Source: Bog-1181 sp964565765
GTDB lineage: Bacteria > Oederibacteriota > PGYV01 > Palsa-1178
DNA length: 64,000 bases
NCBI GenBank assembly: GCA_964565765.1
Contig: CAZMGF010000005.1
Location: 1-64,000, forward strand
Direction: 5' to 3'
Shown piece after piece: positions 23,614 through 32,159 of this stretch. The notes under the pieces were generated by a model that did no database searches, was not told where the DNA came from, and saw nothing but the letters and a program-made list of their open reading frames with translations. The translations under genes were made by a program, and so were the position numbers. The number at the start of each line of letters is the position of its first letter. The first letter of the stretch is position 1.

Positions 23614-24366
23614 TTATTCCTGGCTGCCCAGTCTGTCCATCTCTTCCTTTGAAATATCAAAATTCGCGTAAACATTGGAAACGTCCTCATTTTCCTCGAG
23701 GTTGTCCATCAGCTTGAGCATATTTTCAGCGTCCTTGCCCGTAAGCTTTACATATGTCTTCGGCACCATTGTGACTTCCGCCGCGGCGAATTTCACCGAC
23801 TTTGACTCAAGTGCCTTGCGCACAGCCTCAAAATCGGATGCCTCGGTGATAATATCATAAGAGTCATCTTCGTTCTTTATATCCTGGGCCCCGGCTTCAA
23901 GCGCCACTTCCATCAGGGACTCTTCATCTATTGATTCCTTGGGGACGGATATAAACCCCTTCTGCTCGAACTGCCATGCCACGGACCCTACAGAACCCAT
24001 GCTTCCGTTGCTTTTGAGCAGCAGGGCGCGCAGATCAGCCGCAGAGCGGTTCTTGTTGTCCGTGGTCACCTTAATAAGGACAGCGACACCGGCCGGGCCG
24101 TATGCCTCGTAATTTATTTCCTCGTATGTAACACCGGGAAGCTCGCCGGTGCCCTTCTGTATCGCCTTTTTAATATTATCTGAAGGCATATTTACGGCCT
24201 TGGCCTTTTCGACAACCGACCTTAAGCGGGCATTGGTATTTATATCTCCGCCGGATTTGGCCGCGACGATTATTTCCCTTATTATCTTTGTGAATGACGC
24301 GCCCCTCTTTGAATCGATAAGCGCTTTTTTACGCCTTATGGTCGCCCATTTTGAATGTCCTGACAT
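23614..24366 (-). CDS. yebC: YebC/PmpR family DNA-binding/translation-associated protein
   Basis: A 250-residue member of the YebC/TACO1 family, opening with MSGHSKWATIRRKKA and showing the GSVGSVAWQFEQKG centre. Members were described as transcription regulators; mitochondrial TACO1 and recent bacterial work link them to translation of proline-rich stretches. An AAAGGAG site precedes the ATG. It follows a tiny basic gene by 27 bp and ends at a strong terminator, so these two, and perhaps the thioesterase before them, form an operon end. Confidence 0.95.
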   Translation of the reverse strand: MSGHSKWATIRRKKALIDSKRGASFTKIIREIIVAAKSGGDINTNARLRSVVEKAKAVNMPSDNIKKAIQKGTGELPGVTYEEINYEAYGPAGVAVLIKVTTDNKNRSAADLRALLLKSNGSMGSVGSVAWQFEQKGFISVPKESIDEESLMEVALEAGAQDIKNEDDSYDIITEASDFEAVRKALESKSVKFAAAEVTMVPKTYVKLTGKDAENMLKLMDNLEENEDVSNVYANFDISKEEMDRLGSQE

Positions 24367-24393
24367 AAATCTCCTTTCGTTCCAGACATTAAA

Positions 24394-24480
24394 TTATGCC
24401 TTGAATTTATTTTTTCTGCGGTGTTTTTTCCTTTTGTGTGTTTTGATCTTCCATCCATGCCTTTTTTTTCCGCTTCCCAT
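24394..24480 (-). CDS. Tiny basic protein, AURKAIP1/COX24-like (28 residues)
   Basis: A 28-codon gene with a perfect GGAGG five bases ahead of the ATG. The product opens MGSGKKRHGWKIKTHKRKK and is almost wholly basic, with a KxKTHKRKKxRRKN core. This matches my memory of the bacterial AURKAIP1/COX24 (PF08213-like) small proteins, relatives of mitochondrial ribosomal protein mS38 and mycobacterial bS22. A ribosomal role is therefore likely but inferred. The neighbouring yebC also concerns translation. An alternative is an unrelated basic peptide. Confidence 0.68.
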   Translation of the reverse strand: MGSGKKRHGWKIKTHKRKKHRRKNKFKA

Positions 24481-24523
24481 CTGAACCTCCGTTTGAATTA
24501 TAATTTAATATCTGAATTTCTTA

Positions 24524-24946
24524 TTAAAACCCCGGCTGTTCCGCTTCCACTTTCACGCAAAGCGCTTCCGCTTCGGCCACACATTCTCCGTCGCGGTCGC
24601 GTACCAGAGTGCTTTTTATCCACATCAGGCTTTTTCTCTGCCTGTCCACCCGGGCCCTCGCCGTGACAGGCTCAAGTATTGCCAGAGGCCTTTTAAATTT
24701 AACCTTTATTTCCGCGCTTACCACGGGTTTTTTGTCAGTAAGCCACGGTAAATTTACCATAACTTCATCCAAAAGTAAAGATATCATTCCTCCATGGACT
24801 ACCCCTGAATAGCCCTGCATTTCCCTGGGAAATGCGTATCCGGCCTCAATCCCGTCTTCCGTGAGTTTAAAATCCAGCTTCATTCCTATTGGATTTTTTT
24901 CGCCGCACGCGAAGCAATACCTGTCATCTATCCATTCAGCGCTCAT
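24524..24946 (-). CDS. Hotdog-fold thioesterase (PaaI-type)
   Basis: A 140-residue single hotdog domain. The VVHGGMISLLLDEVM segment is the PaaI/4HBT signature, in which HGG and the following helix acid form the active site, and CFACGEKNPIGMKL opens the protein as in this subfamily. It would hydrolyse an acyl-CoA; the substrate is unknown. It overlaps the mtnA end by 4 bp. Confidence 0.88.
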   Translation of the reverse strand: MSAEWIDDRYCFACGEKNPIGMKLDFKLTEDGIEAGYAFPREMQGYSGVVHGGMISLLLDEVMVNLPWLTDKKPVVSAEIKVKFKRPLAILEPVTARARVDRQRKSLMWIKSTLVRDRDGECVAEAEALCVKVEAEQPGF

Positions 24947-26010
24947 AGATCAGCCACGATTTCCTTATTAAGTAATGTTTTTTCAAGATTCATGTCAAAC
25001 GGGGCCCTGATCACCCCTTTTTCGGTTATTATCGCCGAGATAAACCTGGCGGGCGTTACGTCAAAAGCAGGATGCAGGGCCCTTGTTTTCTTCGGGGCTA
25101 TATCCCTGCCGAATATCTGCTTTACTTCGTCCTCGCTCCTCATTTCTATGGGTATCATATCTCCTGATTTCAGGCTGAAGTCAATCGTGGAGGACGGAGC
25201 CGCCACATAAAATGGTATTTTATTGGTATATGCCAGCACCGCCAATGAATATGTCCCTATCTTGTTGGCCACATCTCCGTTCGCCGTTATCCTGTCCGCC
25301 CCTACTATAACCACGTTGATCATGCCTTTGGACATAAAGTATCCGGCCATATTATCCGTTATAAGGTAGTGGGCTATTTTTTCCTCGCACATCTCAAACG
25401 CCGTGAGCCTGGCCCCCTGCAGGTACGGCCTGGTTTCATCAACGTAAACCGTGATTTTTTTCTTTTTCGCGTTTGCCGCGCGGATTACCCCGAGCGCCGT
25501 GCCGTATCCCGCCGTGGCAAGTGCGCCCGCGTTGCAGTGTGTGAGTATTGAGTCTTTTTCCCTTATAAGCTCAGCCCCGAATTTTCCTATAAGTTTGTTG
25601 TTTTCCAGGTCTTCTTTATATATTTTTACGGCTTCTCCCACAAGAAGGTCCCTTATCGATTCAACGCGCCTTTCCTTGTTGTTCTCCATAAAAGCAAGCA
25701 TGCGGTTTACCGCCCATTTCAAATTGACCGCGGTCGGCCTTGTCTTAATAAGAGCCTCAGCCGCGGCATGTATGTTTTTACTCAACTTATCATAACTGCC
25801 CGCCGATATCCTTTTTGCCTCGATTGCCAGTCCGAATGCCGCGGCTATGCCTATCAGGGGCGCTCCCCGAAGTTTCATATCCTTTATGGCGTCCGCCACA
25901 TCACCAAAAGTCCTGCAGGTGATATATTTTTTTTGAAAAGGCAGAAGCGTCTGGTCAAGCACTATAAGGCGGTTATTTTTCCATTCAATCGGCGACAGTT
26001 CTTTGGTCAT
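24943..26010 (-). CDS. mtnA: Methylthioribose-1-phosphate isomerase
   Basis: Isomerises 5-methylthioribose 1-phosphate to methylthioribulose 1-phosphate in methionine salvage. The RGAPLIGIAAAFG, HCNAGALATAGYGTALG, ETRPYLQGARLTA and GADRITANGDVANKIGTY motifs are those of MtnA, with the catalytic cysteine in HCNAG and aspartate in GADR. Length 355 is normal. It lies 37 bp after a nucleoside phosphorylase that could supply its substrate. The close relatives eIF2B-alpha-like and ribose-1,5-bisphosphate isomerases are less likely given these motifs. Confidence 0.93.
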   Translation of the reverse strand: MTKELSPIEWKNNRLIVLDQTLLPFQKKYITCRTFGDVADAIKDMKLRGAPLIGIAAAFGLAIEAKRISAGSYDKLSKNIHAAAEALIKTRPTAVNLKWAVNRMLAFMENNKERRVESIRDLLVGEAVKIYKEDLENNKLIGKFGAELIREKDSILTHCNAGALATAGYGTALGVIRAANAKKKKITVYVDETRPYLQGARLTAFEMCEEKIAHYLITDNMAGYFMSKGMINVVIVGADRITANGDVANKIGTYSLAVLAYTNKIPFYVAAPSSTIDFSLKSGDMIPIEMRSEDEVKQIFGRDIAPKKTRALHPAFDVTPARFISAIITEKGVIRAPFDMNLEKTLLNKEIVADL

Positions 26011-26047
26011 TTACTTTCTCCTCTCAGGCGGGTATTAAATACCCGGA

Positions 26048-26878
26048 TCAATTGATCCTTTTTATAACTTCTTTCATCAGCGCCGTAAGTTTAGGCTCGG
26101 CATCAGCCGCGTTCTTGAGTATTTTTTTTATGTCTGTCGGTTCGAGTTCATCCGGTAGGCACATGTCGGTAATTATTGATACTCCCAGAATTTTCAGGCC
26201 TGCGTGTACTCCGACAATAACCTCCGGCACCGTGGACATGCCTACGACATCCGCAATCTTGTTGAGCATCCTGTATTCCGCGCGTGTTTCAAAATTCGGG
26301 CCCAGCACGCCGGCGTACACCCCTTTTTTTAGGTCCAGTTTTAAATAAGCGGCTGCTTTTTCAGCAATCACGATGAGCTCGCGTGAATATGGCTCAAGCA
26401 TATCGGGCCAGCGCGGCCCGAGTTCGTTGTCGTTCATCCCTATAAGCGGGTTGTCCCCGAGAAACAGGCTGATATGGTCCTCAATCAAAACAATATCGGC
26501 GCCTTTGAATGAAGGGTTAAGTCCGCCGGCGGCGTTGGATATCATAAGGTATTTGATGCCAAGGGCCTTCATGACCCTTACAGGAAATGTCACTTCCTGA
26601 AAAGTATAACCTTCATACCTGTGGAAACGCCCCTGCATCGCCACAACTTTCCTGCCCTCAAGCTCTCCCAGGACAAGCTGCCCGTAATGGGTCTCAACCG
26701 TTGAAAGCGGAAAATTCGGTATTTTTGAATAGGGTATTTCCTTTACCGGTTTTATCTCTTTTGCCAGGGCGCCCAGCCCGGTGCCCAGTATGATGCCTAT
26801 TTCAGGTTTGAATCCCGGCGCTGATTTTCTTATCATATCAGCCGATTTTTCTATTTTTTTAACAAGGTCATTTGCCAT
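26048..26878 (-). CDS. Purine nucleoside phosphorylase / possible MTA phosphorylase
   Basis: A 276-residue trimeric-type phosphorylase. GIILGTGLG (phosphate loop), QGRFHRYEGY, SNAAGGLNP and GMSTVPEVIV identify the family. E201 occupies the base-contacting position. The second base contact, Asn in guanosine/inosine enzymes, reads Asp here (D238 in SIITDMC), as in enzymes that take 6-amino purines. With mtnA next door, methylthioadenosine is a plausible substrate. This specificity is inference; a plain PNP remains possible. Confidence 0.88.
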   Translation of the reverse strand: MANDLVKKIEKSADMIRKSAPGFKPEIGIILGTGLGALAKEIKPVKEIPYSKIPNFPLSTVETHYGQLVLGELEGRKVVAMQGRFHRYEGYTFQEVTFPVRVMKALGIKYLMISNAAGGLNPSFKGADIVLIEDHISLFLGDNPLIGMNDNELGPRWPDMLEPYSRELIVIAEKAAAYLKLDLKKGVYAGVLGPNFETRAEYRMLNKIADVVGMSTVPEVIVGVHAGLKILGVSIITDMCLPDELEPTDIKKILKNAADAEPKLTALMKEVIKRIN

Positions 26879-26895
26879 TTAAAAATCCTCCTGTT

Positions 26896-27192
26896 TTAAT
26901 CTCTTATATTTTTTAAAAGTATTGCTTCCGCGTTTTCCGCGCTTATGTTCCTCAGCATTACTTTTTTTGACCTTGATGATAAACCCGAAATCACTTCCAC
27001 GCTGCTTTTGCTTATCCCGAAAATTCCGGACAGGAAATTTTCAAGTTCCCTGTTGGCCCTTCCCTTTTCAGGCTGTGCCGCCACTTTTATCTTCAAAACG
27101 CCGTTCGAAAAGCCGTTTATGGCGTTTTTTTCCGCTCCCGGCGAGGCCTTTACCATCAGCAAAAGTGAATCCTTTTTCCGGATTATTATCAA
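26896..27192 (-). CDS. DUF167/YggU family protein
   Basis: A 98-residue YggU-type protein with the conserved VKASPGAEKNAINGF, VAAQPEKGRANREL and GLSSRSKKV segments. Function is unknown in all members. One base separates it from yggT. The set yggS-proC-yggT-yggU is conserved across many bacteria. Confidence 0.9.
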   Translation of the reverse strand: MIIIRKKDSLLLMVKASPGAEKNAINGFSNGVLKIKVAAQPEKGRANRELENFLSGIFGISKSSVEVISGLSSRSKKVMLRNISAENAEAILLKNIRD

Positions 27193-27193
27193 A

Positions 27194-27490
27194 TCAGGCC
27201 CTGAAAATAAGTTTCAAAACGAATATGACCGCGTATTTAATTATTTCAACAAGGAACAGCGCGACCAGGGGCGTGAAATCTATTCTACCAATGCGCACCG
27301 GGAAAGTCTTAGCCGAAAAATTCATCAGGGGATCTATAACAGTTGAAACAAACTTAAAAATTTTATAATACCTCTCAAGCACATCCTGTTTCAGCCACGT
27401 CATGAATGACCTGATGAGTATCAACAGCATAAAAAAAGTGGCGATGCCGTCTGTTACATCCACAAGGTCCATAAAAATTTTATTTTCCAA
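27194..27490 (-). CDS. YggT family membrane protein
   Basis: A 98-residue inner-membrane protein with two hydrophobic segments (about 14-32 and 72-95) around a polar loop containing ERYYKIFKFVSTVIDPLMNF, the typical YggT repeat unit. YggT proteins are linked to osmotic tolerance or cell-division site proteins in different bacteria. Its start overlaps proC by 11 bp. Confidence 0.88.
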   Translation of the reverse strand: MENKIFMDLVDVTDGIATFFMLLILIRSFMTWLKQDVLERYYKIFKFVSTVIDPLMNFSAKTFPVRIGRIDFTPLVALFLVEIIKYAVIFVLKLIFRA

Positions 27491-28292
27491 GTTCGTCGCC
27501 CCTCTCTTTGGCCGCGATAACCGCCTGTATCAGCGCCTCTTTTACATTCAGTGAGTCCAATACCGATATCGCGCTTTCAGTTGTGCCGCCTTTAGAGGTA
27601 ACCTTCTTCCTCAAATCGGCGGCTGTTTCTCCGCTTTTTGCAAGAAGCTTGGCCGAGCCTTTGAAAGTCTGGACAATAAGGAGCTTTGCGGCGGCGGCAT
27701 CCAGATTTAATTTCGCGGCGGCCTCAAGCATGGCCTCCACAAAATAAAAAACGTACGCCGGGCCGCTTCCGGAAAGCGCCGTCACAGTATTTATCTTATT
27801 TTCCGGCAACAGCACGGATACTTTGCAGAAGGTTGAAAGTATTTTTTTCGTTATTTTTTTATCGGCGGCTTTCACTCCCGCGGAGAAAGAATAACCCGCC
27901 GCGCCTTCACCTACAAGCGCCGGGGTATTCGGCATTACGCGCGCAACCGACGGCTTTGACCCCAGATACGAGCCTATTTTAGGTATTGATATTCCCGCGG
28001 CAATGGAAATTATCAGGTGTTTTTTTGTAATTTTATTTTTAAGGGACGCCATCACTTCCGGAAAATTCTGCGGTTTTACTGCAAGCACTATTATGGAGCA
28101 CTTATCAGCCGCTTCGGCGCATGAAACCAGGGCGGACGCCCCGAATTTTTTTACGGCGAATTTCACCGCTGCGGGATTAATATCATATGCATATATCTTA
28201 AAATTATTTTTTACCGCTGAGGCGCATATTCCGTTCATAATCGCACGGGCCATATTGCCCGCCCCGAGAAACGCTATTTTTTTTCTTTCCAA
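27480..28292 (-). CDS. proC: Pyrroline-5-carboxylate reductase
   Basis: Last step of proline synthesis, reducing pyrroline-5-carboxylate with NAD(P)H. The dinucleotide-binding FLGAGNMARAI opens the protein and the C-terminal GSGPAYVF, TSKGGTTESAI motifs are present. The TTG at 28292 is chosen as start: AAGGAG lies seven bases upstream and the product begins ERKKIAFLGAG as expected, giving 270 residues, the usual length. A longer open frame to 28391 overlaps yggS in another frame and adds unrelated residues. Confidence 0.93.
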   Translation of the reverse strand: MERKKIAFLGAGNMARAIMNGICASAVKNNFKIYAYDINPAAVKFAVKKFGASALVSCAEAADKCSIIVLAVKPQNFPEVMASLKNKITKKHLIISIAAGISIPKIGSYLGSKPSVARVMPNTPALVGEGAAGYSFSAGVKAADKKITKKILSTFCKVSVLLPENKINTVTALSGSGPAYVFYFVEAMLEAAAKLNLDAAAAKLLIVQTFKGSAKLLAKSGETAADLRKKVTSKGGTTESAISVLDSLNVKEALIQAVIAAKERGDELGK

Positions 28293-28311
28293 GCGGAAAC
28301 TCCTTTTATTT

Positions 28312-28998
28312 TCAATATTTTCTCTTCCCGAATATTCCGGTGCCGATGCGCACCATTGTGCTGCCCTCTTCCAGGGCCGCCCTGTAATCACCGCTCATGC
28401 CCATTGACAGAACCTCCATGCATCCGGCTGGAAGATTTTTTTTCAGCCGGTCAAATATAGAGCGCGCCCTTTTAAAAAACGGCCTGGCGTTTTCCATATC
28501 AGCCGAATAGGGCGCCATTGTCATAAGCCCTTTAAGCTTTACGCCGGGCAAAAGTGCTATATTTCCGGCCGCGGCTGATATTTCATCTTCCCGAAAGCCT
28601 GCCTTTGCCTCCTCCGGCGAAACCTTTAACTCAAGCAATATTTCTATCTGTTTTTCCTGCTCGACGCAGCTTTTGGATATCTTTTCCGCGAGTTTGACGG
28701 AATCTACGGACTGGATACAGTCAAAAATTTTTACGGCTTTTCCAGCCTTGTTTCCCTGCAGATGGCCGATATCGTGCCATTTAATCCCCTGATATTTCAA
28801 ATTAATTTCTTCTATTTTAGCGCCTGCTTCCTGTATCCTGCTTTCTCCAAACTCGTTGAGCCCGGCCTTTATGGCTTCTTCAATGTCCGCGGCGCTGAAA
28901 TTTTTTGTGACAGCAAGCAATTTTACGCCCGCATATGAACTCTCCAGAAATCCTTTTATTTGCTCAATATTTTCGCCTATATATTTTAGTTCTTGCAT
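28312..28998 (-). CDS. PLP homeostasis protein, YggS/PLPBP family
   Basis: A 228-residue PLP-binding alanine-racemase-fold protein that regulates free PLP and amino-acid pools without known catalysis. The PLP lysine is K32 in LLAVTKNF; FGESRIQEA, WHDIGHLQGNK, LKGLMTMAP and LSMGMSGDY match the family. It is first in the yggS-proC-yggT-yggU-pnp-mtnA run and has a clear promoter. Confidence 0.94.
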   Translation of the reverse strand: MQELKYIGENIEQIKGFLESSYAGVKLLAVTKNFSAADIEEAIKAGLNEFGESRIQEAGAKIEEINLKYQGIKWHDIGHLQGNKAGKAVKIFDCIQSVDSVKLAEKISKSCVEQEKQIEILLELKVSPEEAKAGFREDEISAAAGNIALLPGVKLKGLMTMAPYSADMENARPFFKRARSIFDRLKKNLPAGCMEVLSMGMSGDYRAALEEGSTMVRIGTGIFGKRKY

Positions 28999-29253
28999 TA
29001 ATCAACCGCCGTTATTGCCGAAAAAAGGGCAATTTAACTTTATATAGCATTATAAATAGGCTGTATAAAATTTCAATACTATTTTTCAATAATAAGCCTT
29101 TTAGTTTCGCATTGCGGAAAATCACGCAATTATTGGCATAATATTGAATATATTTTTATAAGTTGAACCTGCCATGCCACATTACGGGATTTAAATTTTA
29201 AAACAAATCCGCAGCCCCTGTCCCAATTTACCTTATTATTTGTCCTTAAATAT
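28999..29253. other. AT-rich intergenic region upstream of yggS
   Basis: No gene. It contains the yggS promoter at 29049-29076 and a small inverted repeat ATTGCG/CGCAAT (29111-29130) with an eight-base loop. No T-run follows, so termination of the upstream operon here is not clear. Confidence 0.5.
29049..29076 (-). promoter_or_regulatory. Sigma-70 promoter of the yggS-proC run
   Basis: Minus strand: TTGAAA (29071-29076), 16-base spacer, perfect TATAAT (29049-29054), about 45 bp before the inferred leader ends at yggS. Confidence 0.65.
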
Positions 29254-29952
29254 TTAAAACGCCGACTTTGACTTATCAATAATAATTTTTACGGGATAAT
29301 TATTATATCTTATGCTTAAGCGTTTTTCAAAATAGAGCTTTAATCTGTCGCCCGCAAGCATATCAGTTTTTGCCGCAATCCTGTTATTTACCCATATAGT
29401 GTCATCATCGGGCAGCACTGTATAATCCCTGCCGTCATCGCCGGTTATTACAAGGCAGGGGTCCTTCGCCTTAAGGCTTCCTAATAACGGGGCCTGAAAA
29501 GATTTTTTTGCGGCAGTTTGATCCCTGTCGGTCATTTCCTCATAAACTTTCCGGTTTTCGTAAATATATACCGCGTTTGCAAGGACCGCTTTTTTATTTT
29601 TCGGCCCCCGGACTTCCACAAAAACCCTGTCATTGAGATCCGCGGAAGACCCGTCGGATTTTAAATAGAACTTCGTTGAATCCTGCAGATAGAATTCGAT
29701 CCTGGTCTGGACTTTTCTCAGGGTATATTTATCCCTCTCTACTTTTTCAAGGGCGCCGGCCTGCATTATTTTTTCCTTCACGGCCCCGTTTGCTTCCTTT
29801 GATTCATCAGCCATGGCCGCGCTAGTCCCTCCGGCAACACCTTTTACATTGAATTCCTGCGGCGTCTCGCCGTCGTCAGTTGCCGCTGCCGTATTCATAC
29901 ATAGCGCCGCCCCAAAAAATACGAAATAAACGAAAACCCTGAATTTTTTCAT
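29254..29952 (-). CDS. Secreted protein of unknown function
   Basis: A 232-residue protein with a clear signal peptide (about 1-24, ending in NTAAA). I do not recognise the family. The mature part has a low-complexity linker (about 25-60), then two beta-rich stretches with similar wording: one around DSTKFYLKSDGSSADLNDRV and one around DDDTIWVNNRIAAKTDMLAGDRL. This suggests two copies of a small DUF5666-like beta domain, a guess from pattern only. It starts 4 bp after tsaB and is likely the last gene of that operon. Confidence 0.75.
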   Translation of the reverse strand: MKKFRVFVYFVFFGAALCMNTAAATDDGETPQEFNVKGVAGGTSAAMADESKEANGAVKEKIMQAGALEKVERDKYTLRKVQTRIEFYLQDSTKFYLKSDGSSADLNDRVFVEVRGPKNKKAVLANAVYIYENRKVYEEMTDRDQTAAKKSFQAPLLGSLKAKDPCLVITGDDGRDYTVLPDDDTIWVNNRIAAKTDMLAGDRLKLYFEKRLSIRYNNYPVKIIIDKSKSAF

Positions 29953-29956
29953 AATA

Positions 29957-30667
29957 TCAGCTCCTTTTAACGCCGGCCTGTTTTTGCGCCGCGTTCTTTT
30001 TTCTTTTCAATGACTCTTCAGCCTCAGAAGCCCTGATGTATACGGGCGCGGCTGAATAAACAGCTCTTTTATCCTGCATCCGCCGCCCGGTTATTATATC
30101 ATTAAAAGCGGCCATGCTTATATGTTCCTGGCTTATCAGCCTTATAGAACCGTTAAAGCGCAGTATATTACCGCCCGCGGCATCACGCGAAAGGCCCGTA
30201 ACCGCCGCCCCCTTTTTTATTCTGCCGGCTGTTTTTTCAACACTTTCAAGAATAAACTTTACAGGCCTTGCGGCTCCCTCTTTTTTTTCGTCAAAAAAAG
30301 CCGCATAAACTTCCCCCCGCCCGGCATCGAGTACTGCCCAGCAGGGCCCTTTCCCAAAAGACTGCCTGGCCAGTATTTCAAGTGTTGTAGCCCCGGCAAA
30401 ATATCCGCCGGCCGCGTGAGCCAGCCCTTTCATTGCGGCCATTCCGACCCTTATGCCGGTAAACGAACCCGGCCCCAGTGTTGAAGCGAAAACATCAATA
30501 TCGCCGGGTGCCAGGCCGGCGCTCTCCAGCACCCTTTTTATCGCCGGCATAAGCACCGAGTTATAATTTCTGCTTGCCGTAATATATTCCTCGCTTATAG
30601 CCTTTGACCCGGAAAACAGCCCTATACCTATCTCTTTTGAGCTTGTATCGACGCATAGCAGCCTCAT
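29957..30667 (-). CDS. tsaB: tRNA threonylcarbamoyladenosine biosynthesis protein TsaB
   Basis: Partner of TsaD and TsaE in making t6A37 on ANN-decoding tRNAs. The ASKHA-fold opening LLCVDTSSKEIGIGL and the STLGPGSFTGIRVGMAAMKGLA segment are diagnostic for TsaB; the C-terminal part is the variable one. At 236 residues it is of usual length. It overlaps tsaE by 4 bp. tsaD and tsaC are not in the window. Confidence 0.93.
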   Translation of the reverse strand: MRLLCVDTSSKEIGIGLFSGSKAISEEYITASRNYNSVLMPAIKRVLESAGLAPGDIDVFASTLGPGSFTGIRVGMAAMKGLAHAAGGYFAGATTLEILARQSFGKGPCWAVLDAGRGEVYAAFFDEKKEGAARPVKFILESVEKTAGRIKKGAAVTGLSRDAAGGNILRFNGSIRLISQEHISMAAFNDIITGRRMQDKRAVYSAAPVYIRASEAEESLKRKKNAAQKQAGVKRS

Positions 30668-31188
30668 TTTGCTCCGGCTTTTCTGGTGCTGCCTGATTTT
30701 TTAAGGTGCCGCGATTTTGCGTTCCCGATTTTCCTGCGGTAGACCAATATCATCCTTTTATTTCCGCCTTTATGAAAAAATTTTACGGCATAATCAAAAT
30801 CTTTCCAGGTCTCAGCCACCATTTCCGGCCATTCTACAAAACTAAGCGCCCGGGGATCCGATATCATTTCAGAGTATCCCGTCCTTTCAAGTTCATCAAA
30901 ATCTTTCAGCCTGTAAAGGTCAAAATGATAAATTATCCACTTTGCTTCTTCATATGTTTTTACAAGGTTAAAGGTGGGGCTCTGAACTGTTTTATAATTA
31001 CCGCCCCATCCTTTAACGGCCCCTTTTACAAAATGGGTTTTTCCGGACCCCAGGTTCCCGCTCAGGGCAACCCTGTCGCCGGCTTTTAGAAGGCGCGAAA
31101 ATTCAACGGCCCGTTTTATTGTCCCTTCTTTTGAGGCTGTATTAAAGGAAAACATCAGGGTACAGTTGTTTTTTAAAAATGTTTCCAT
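30664..31188 (-). CDS. tsaE: tRNA threonylcarbamoyladenosine biosynthesis ATPase TsaE
   Basis: ATPase that drives turnover of the TsaB-TsaD complex. The P-loop GNLGSGKT is at 44-51; SPTFNLVKTY (switch I) and HFDLYRL and FVEWPE follow as expected. At 174 residues it is slightly long because of a basic C-terminal tail (KSRHLKKSGSTRKAGAK). The start at 31188 overlaps thiL by 16 bp; an internal ATG at 31155 would avoid the overlap but has no ribosome-binding site. Confidence 0.93.
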   Translation of the reverse strand: METFLKNNCTLMFSFNTASKEGTIKRAVEFSRLLKAGDRVALSGNLGSGKTHFVKGAVKGWGGNYKTVQSPTFNLVKTYEEAKWIIYHFDLYRLKDFDELERTGYSEMISDPRALSFVEWPEMVAETWKDFDYAVKFFHKGGNKRMILVYRRKIGNAKSRHLKKSGSTRKAGAK

Positions 31189-32159
31189 ATTTTTTTTCCG
31201 TTTTCCCTGTATATTCTGGATCCTTTTTTGATATAAAGCCCCTTACGGCGCGTCATAATACCCGCCTCAAAAATGTTCAGGCAGTTCTTTTCCGCGAATC
31301 CGATAAATTTCTTCCTGTTTTTTTCAGCCACTGTAAACAGCAGTTCGTAATCCTCGCCGCCGTAAAGCGCGTAATCTATGCTGTCCTCGTTTCTATCCGC
31401 GCTTATTTTTCCGGCGGAATATGAGACAGGCAGCCGGTCCGCTTCAATTAACGCGCCAACACCGCTCTGGGAACACACTCTGTCCAGGTCGCCCGCGATG
31501 CCGTCGGAAATATCAATGCAGCAGTCCACAAGCCCCGACTTAAGAAGGAGCCTTCCTTCATTAAACCTGGGGCATGGCGCCAGATGTTTTTCAACGGCTG
31601 TATATTCATAACCGCCTGAGCCGCGCCTTTTTTTTCCGGATAGCGCCATTAATCCGGCATGCGAGTCTCCCAGAAATCCGGTAACATAAACCCTGTCGCC
31701 CGCCTTCGCCGCGTCACGCCTTAAGGCCCTGCCTTTTTCAACAAAACCAACCAGGGTTATGGATATTATTATTTCAGAGGGGGAGGCTGTTGTATCGCCG
31801 CCGATTATATCCGTGGAGTGCCCTGCTGCCGTATCCATGATGCCTCCGTAAATCCCGTCAATATATTTTTGCCCGCAGCTGCCGGGAAATCCGATACAGA
31901 CCACCGCGTATGCGGGTACGCCTCCCATGGCGCAAATGTCCGATATATTTACGGCCATGCTTTTTGCGCCTATCTGTCCGGCCGTGTAATAATCCCTTTT
32001 AAAATGGACCCCTTCGCAGAATGAATCCGCGGTTATTATCATGTCATGGGTTTTACTGAAAGGAAGAATGGCGCAGTCATCGCCTATGCCCTTAATTACC
32101 GGATTAAAGAAAAAATTCTTTGAGTTTTTTATTCTTTCAATAAAGTCAAATTCCCGCAT
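31173..32159 (-). CDS. thiL: Thiamine-monophosphate kinase
   Basis: Phosphorylates thiamine monophosphate to thiamine diphosphate. The GDDCAIL motif, AVNISDICAMGG, IIGGDTTASP, DISDGIAGDL and YGGEDYELLFT are all present, covering the nucleotide and metal sites. Length 328 is normal. It sits between the TPR protein gene (adjacent) and tsaE (overlapping). No other thiamine genes are in the window. Confidence 0.95.
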   Translation of the reverse strand: MREFDFIERIKNSKNFFFNPVIKGIGDDCAILPFSKTHDMIITADSFCEGVHFKRDYYTAGQIGAKSMAVNISDICAMGGVPAYAVVCIGFPGSCGQKYIDGIYGGIMDTAAGHSTDIIGGDTTASPSEIIISITLVGFVEKGRALRRDAAKAGDRVYVTGFLGDSHAGLMALSGKKRRGSGGYEYTAVEKHLAPCPRFNEGRLLLKSGLVDCCIDISDGIAGDLDRVCSQSGVGALIEADRLPVSYSAGKISADRNEDSIDYALYGGEDYELLFTVAEKNRKKFIGFAEKNCLNIFEAGIMTRRKGLYIKKGSRIYRENGKKIWKHF

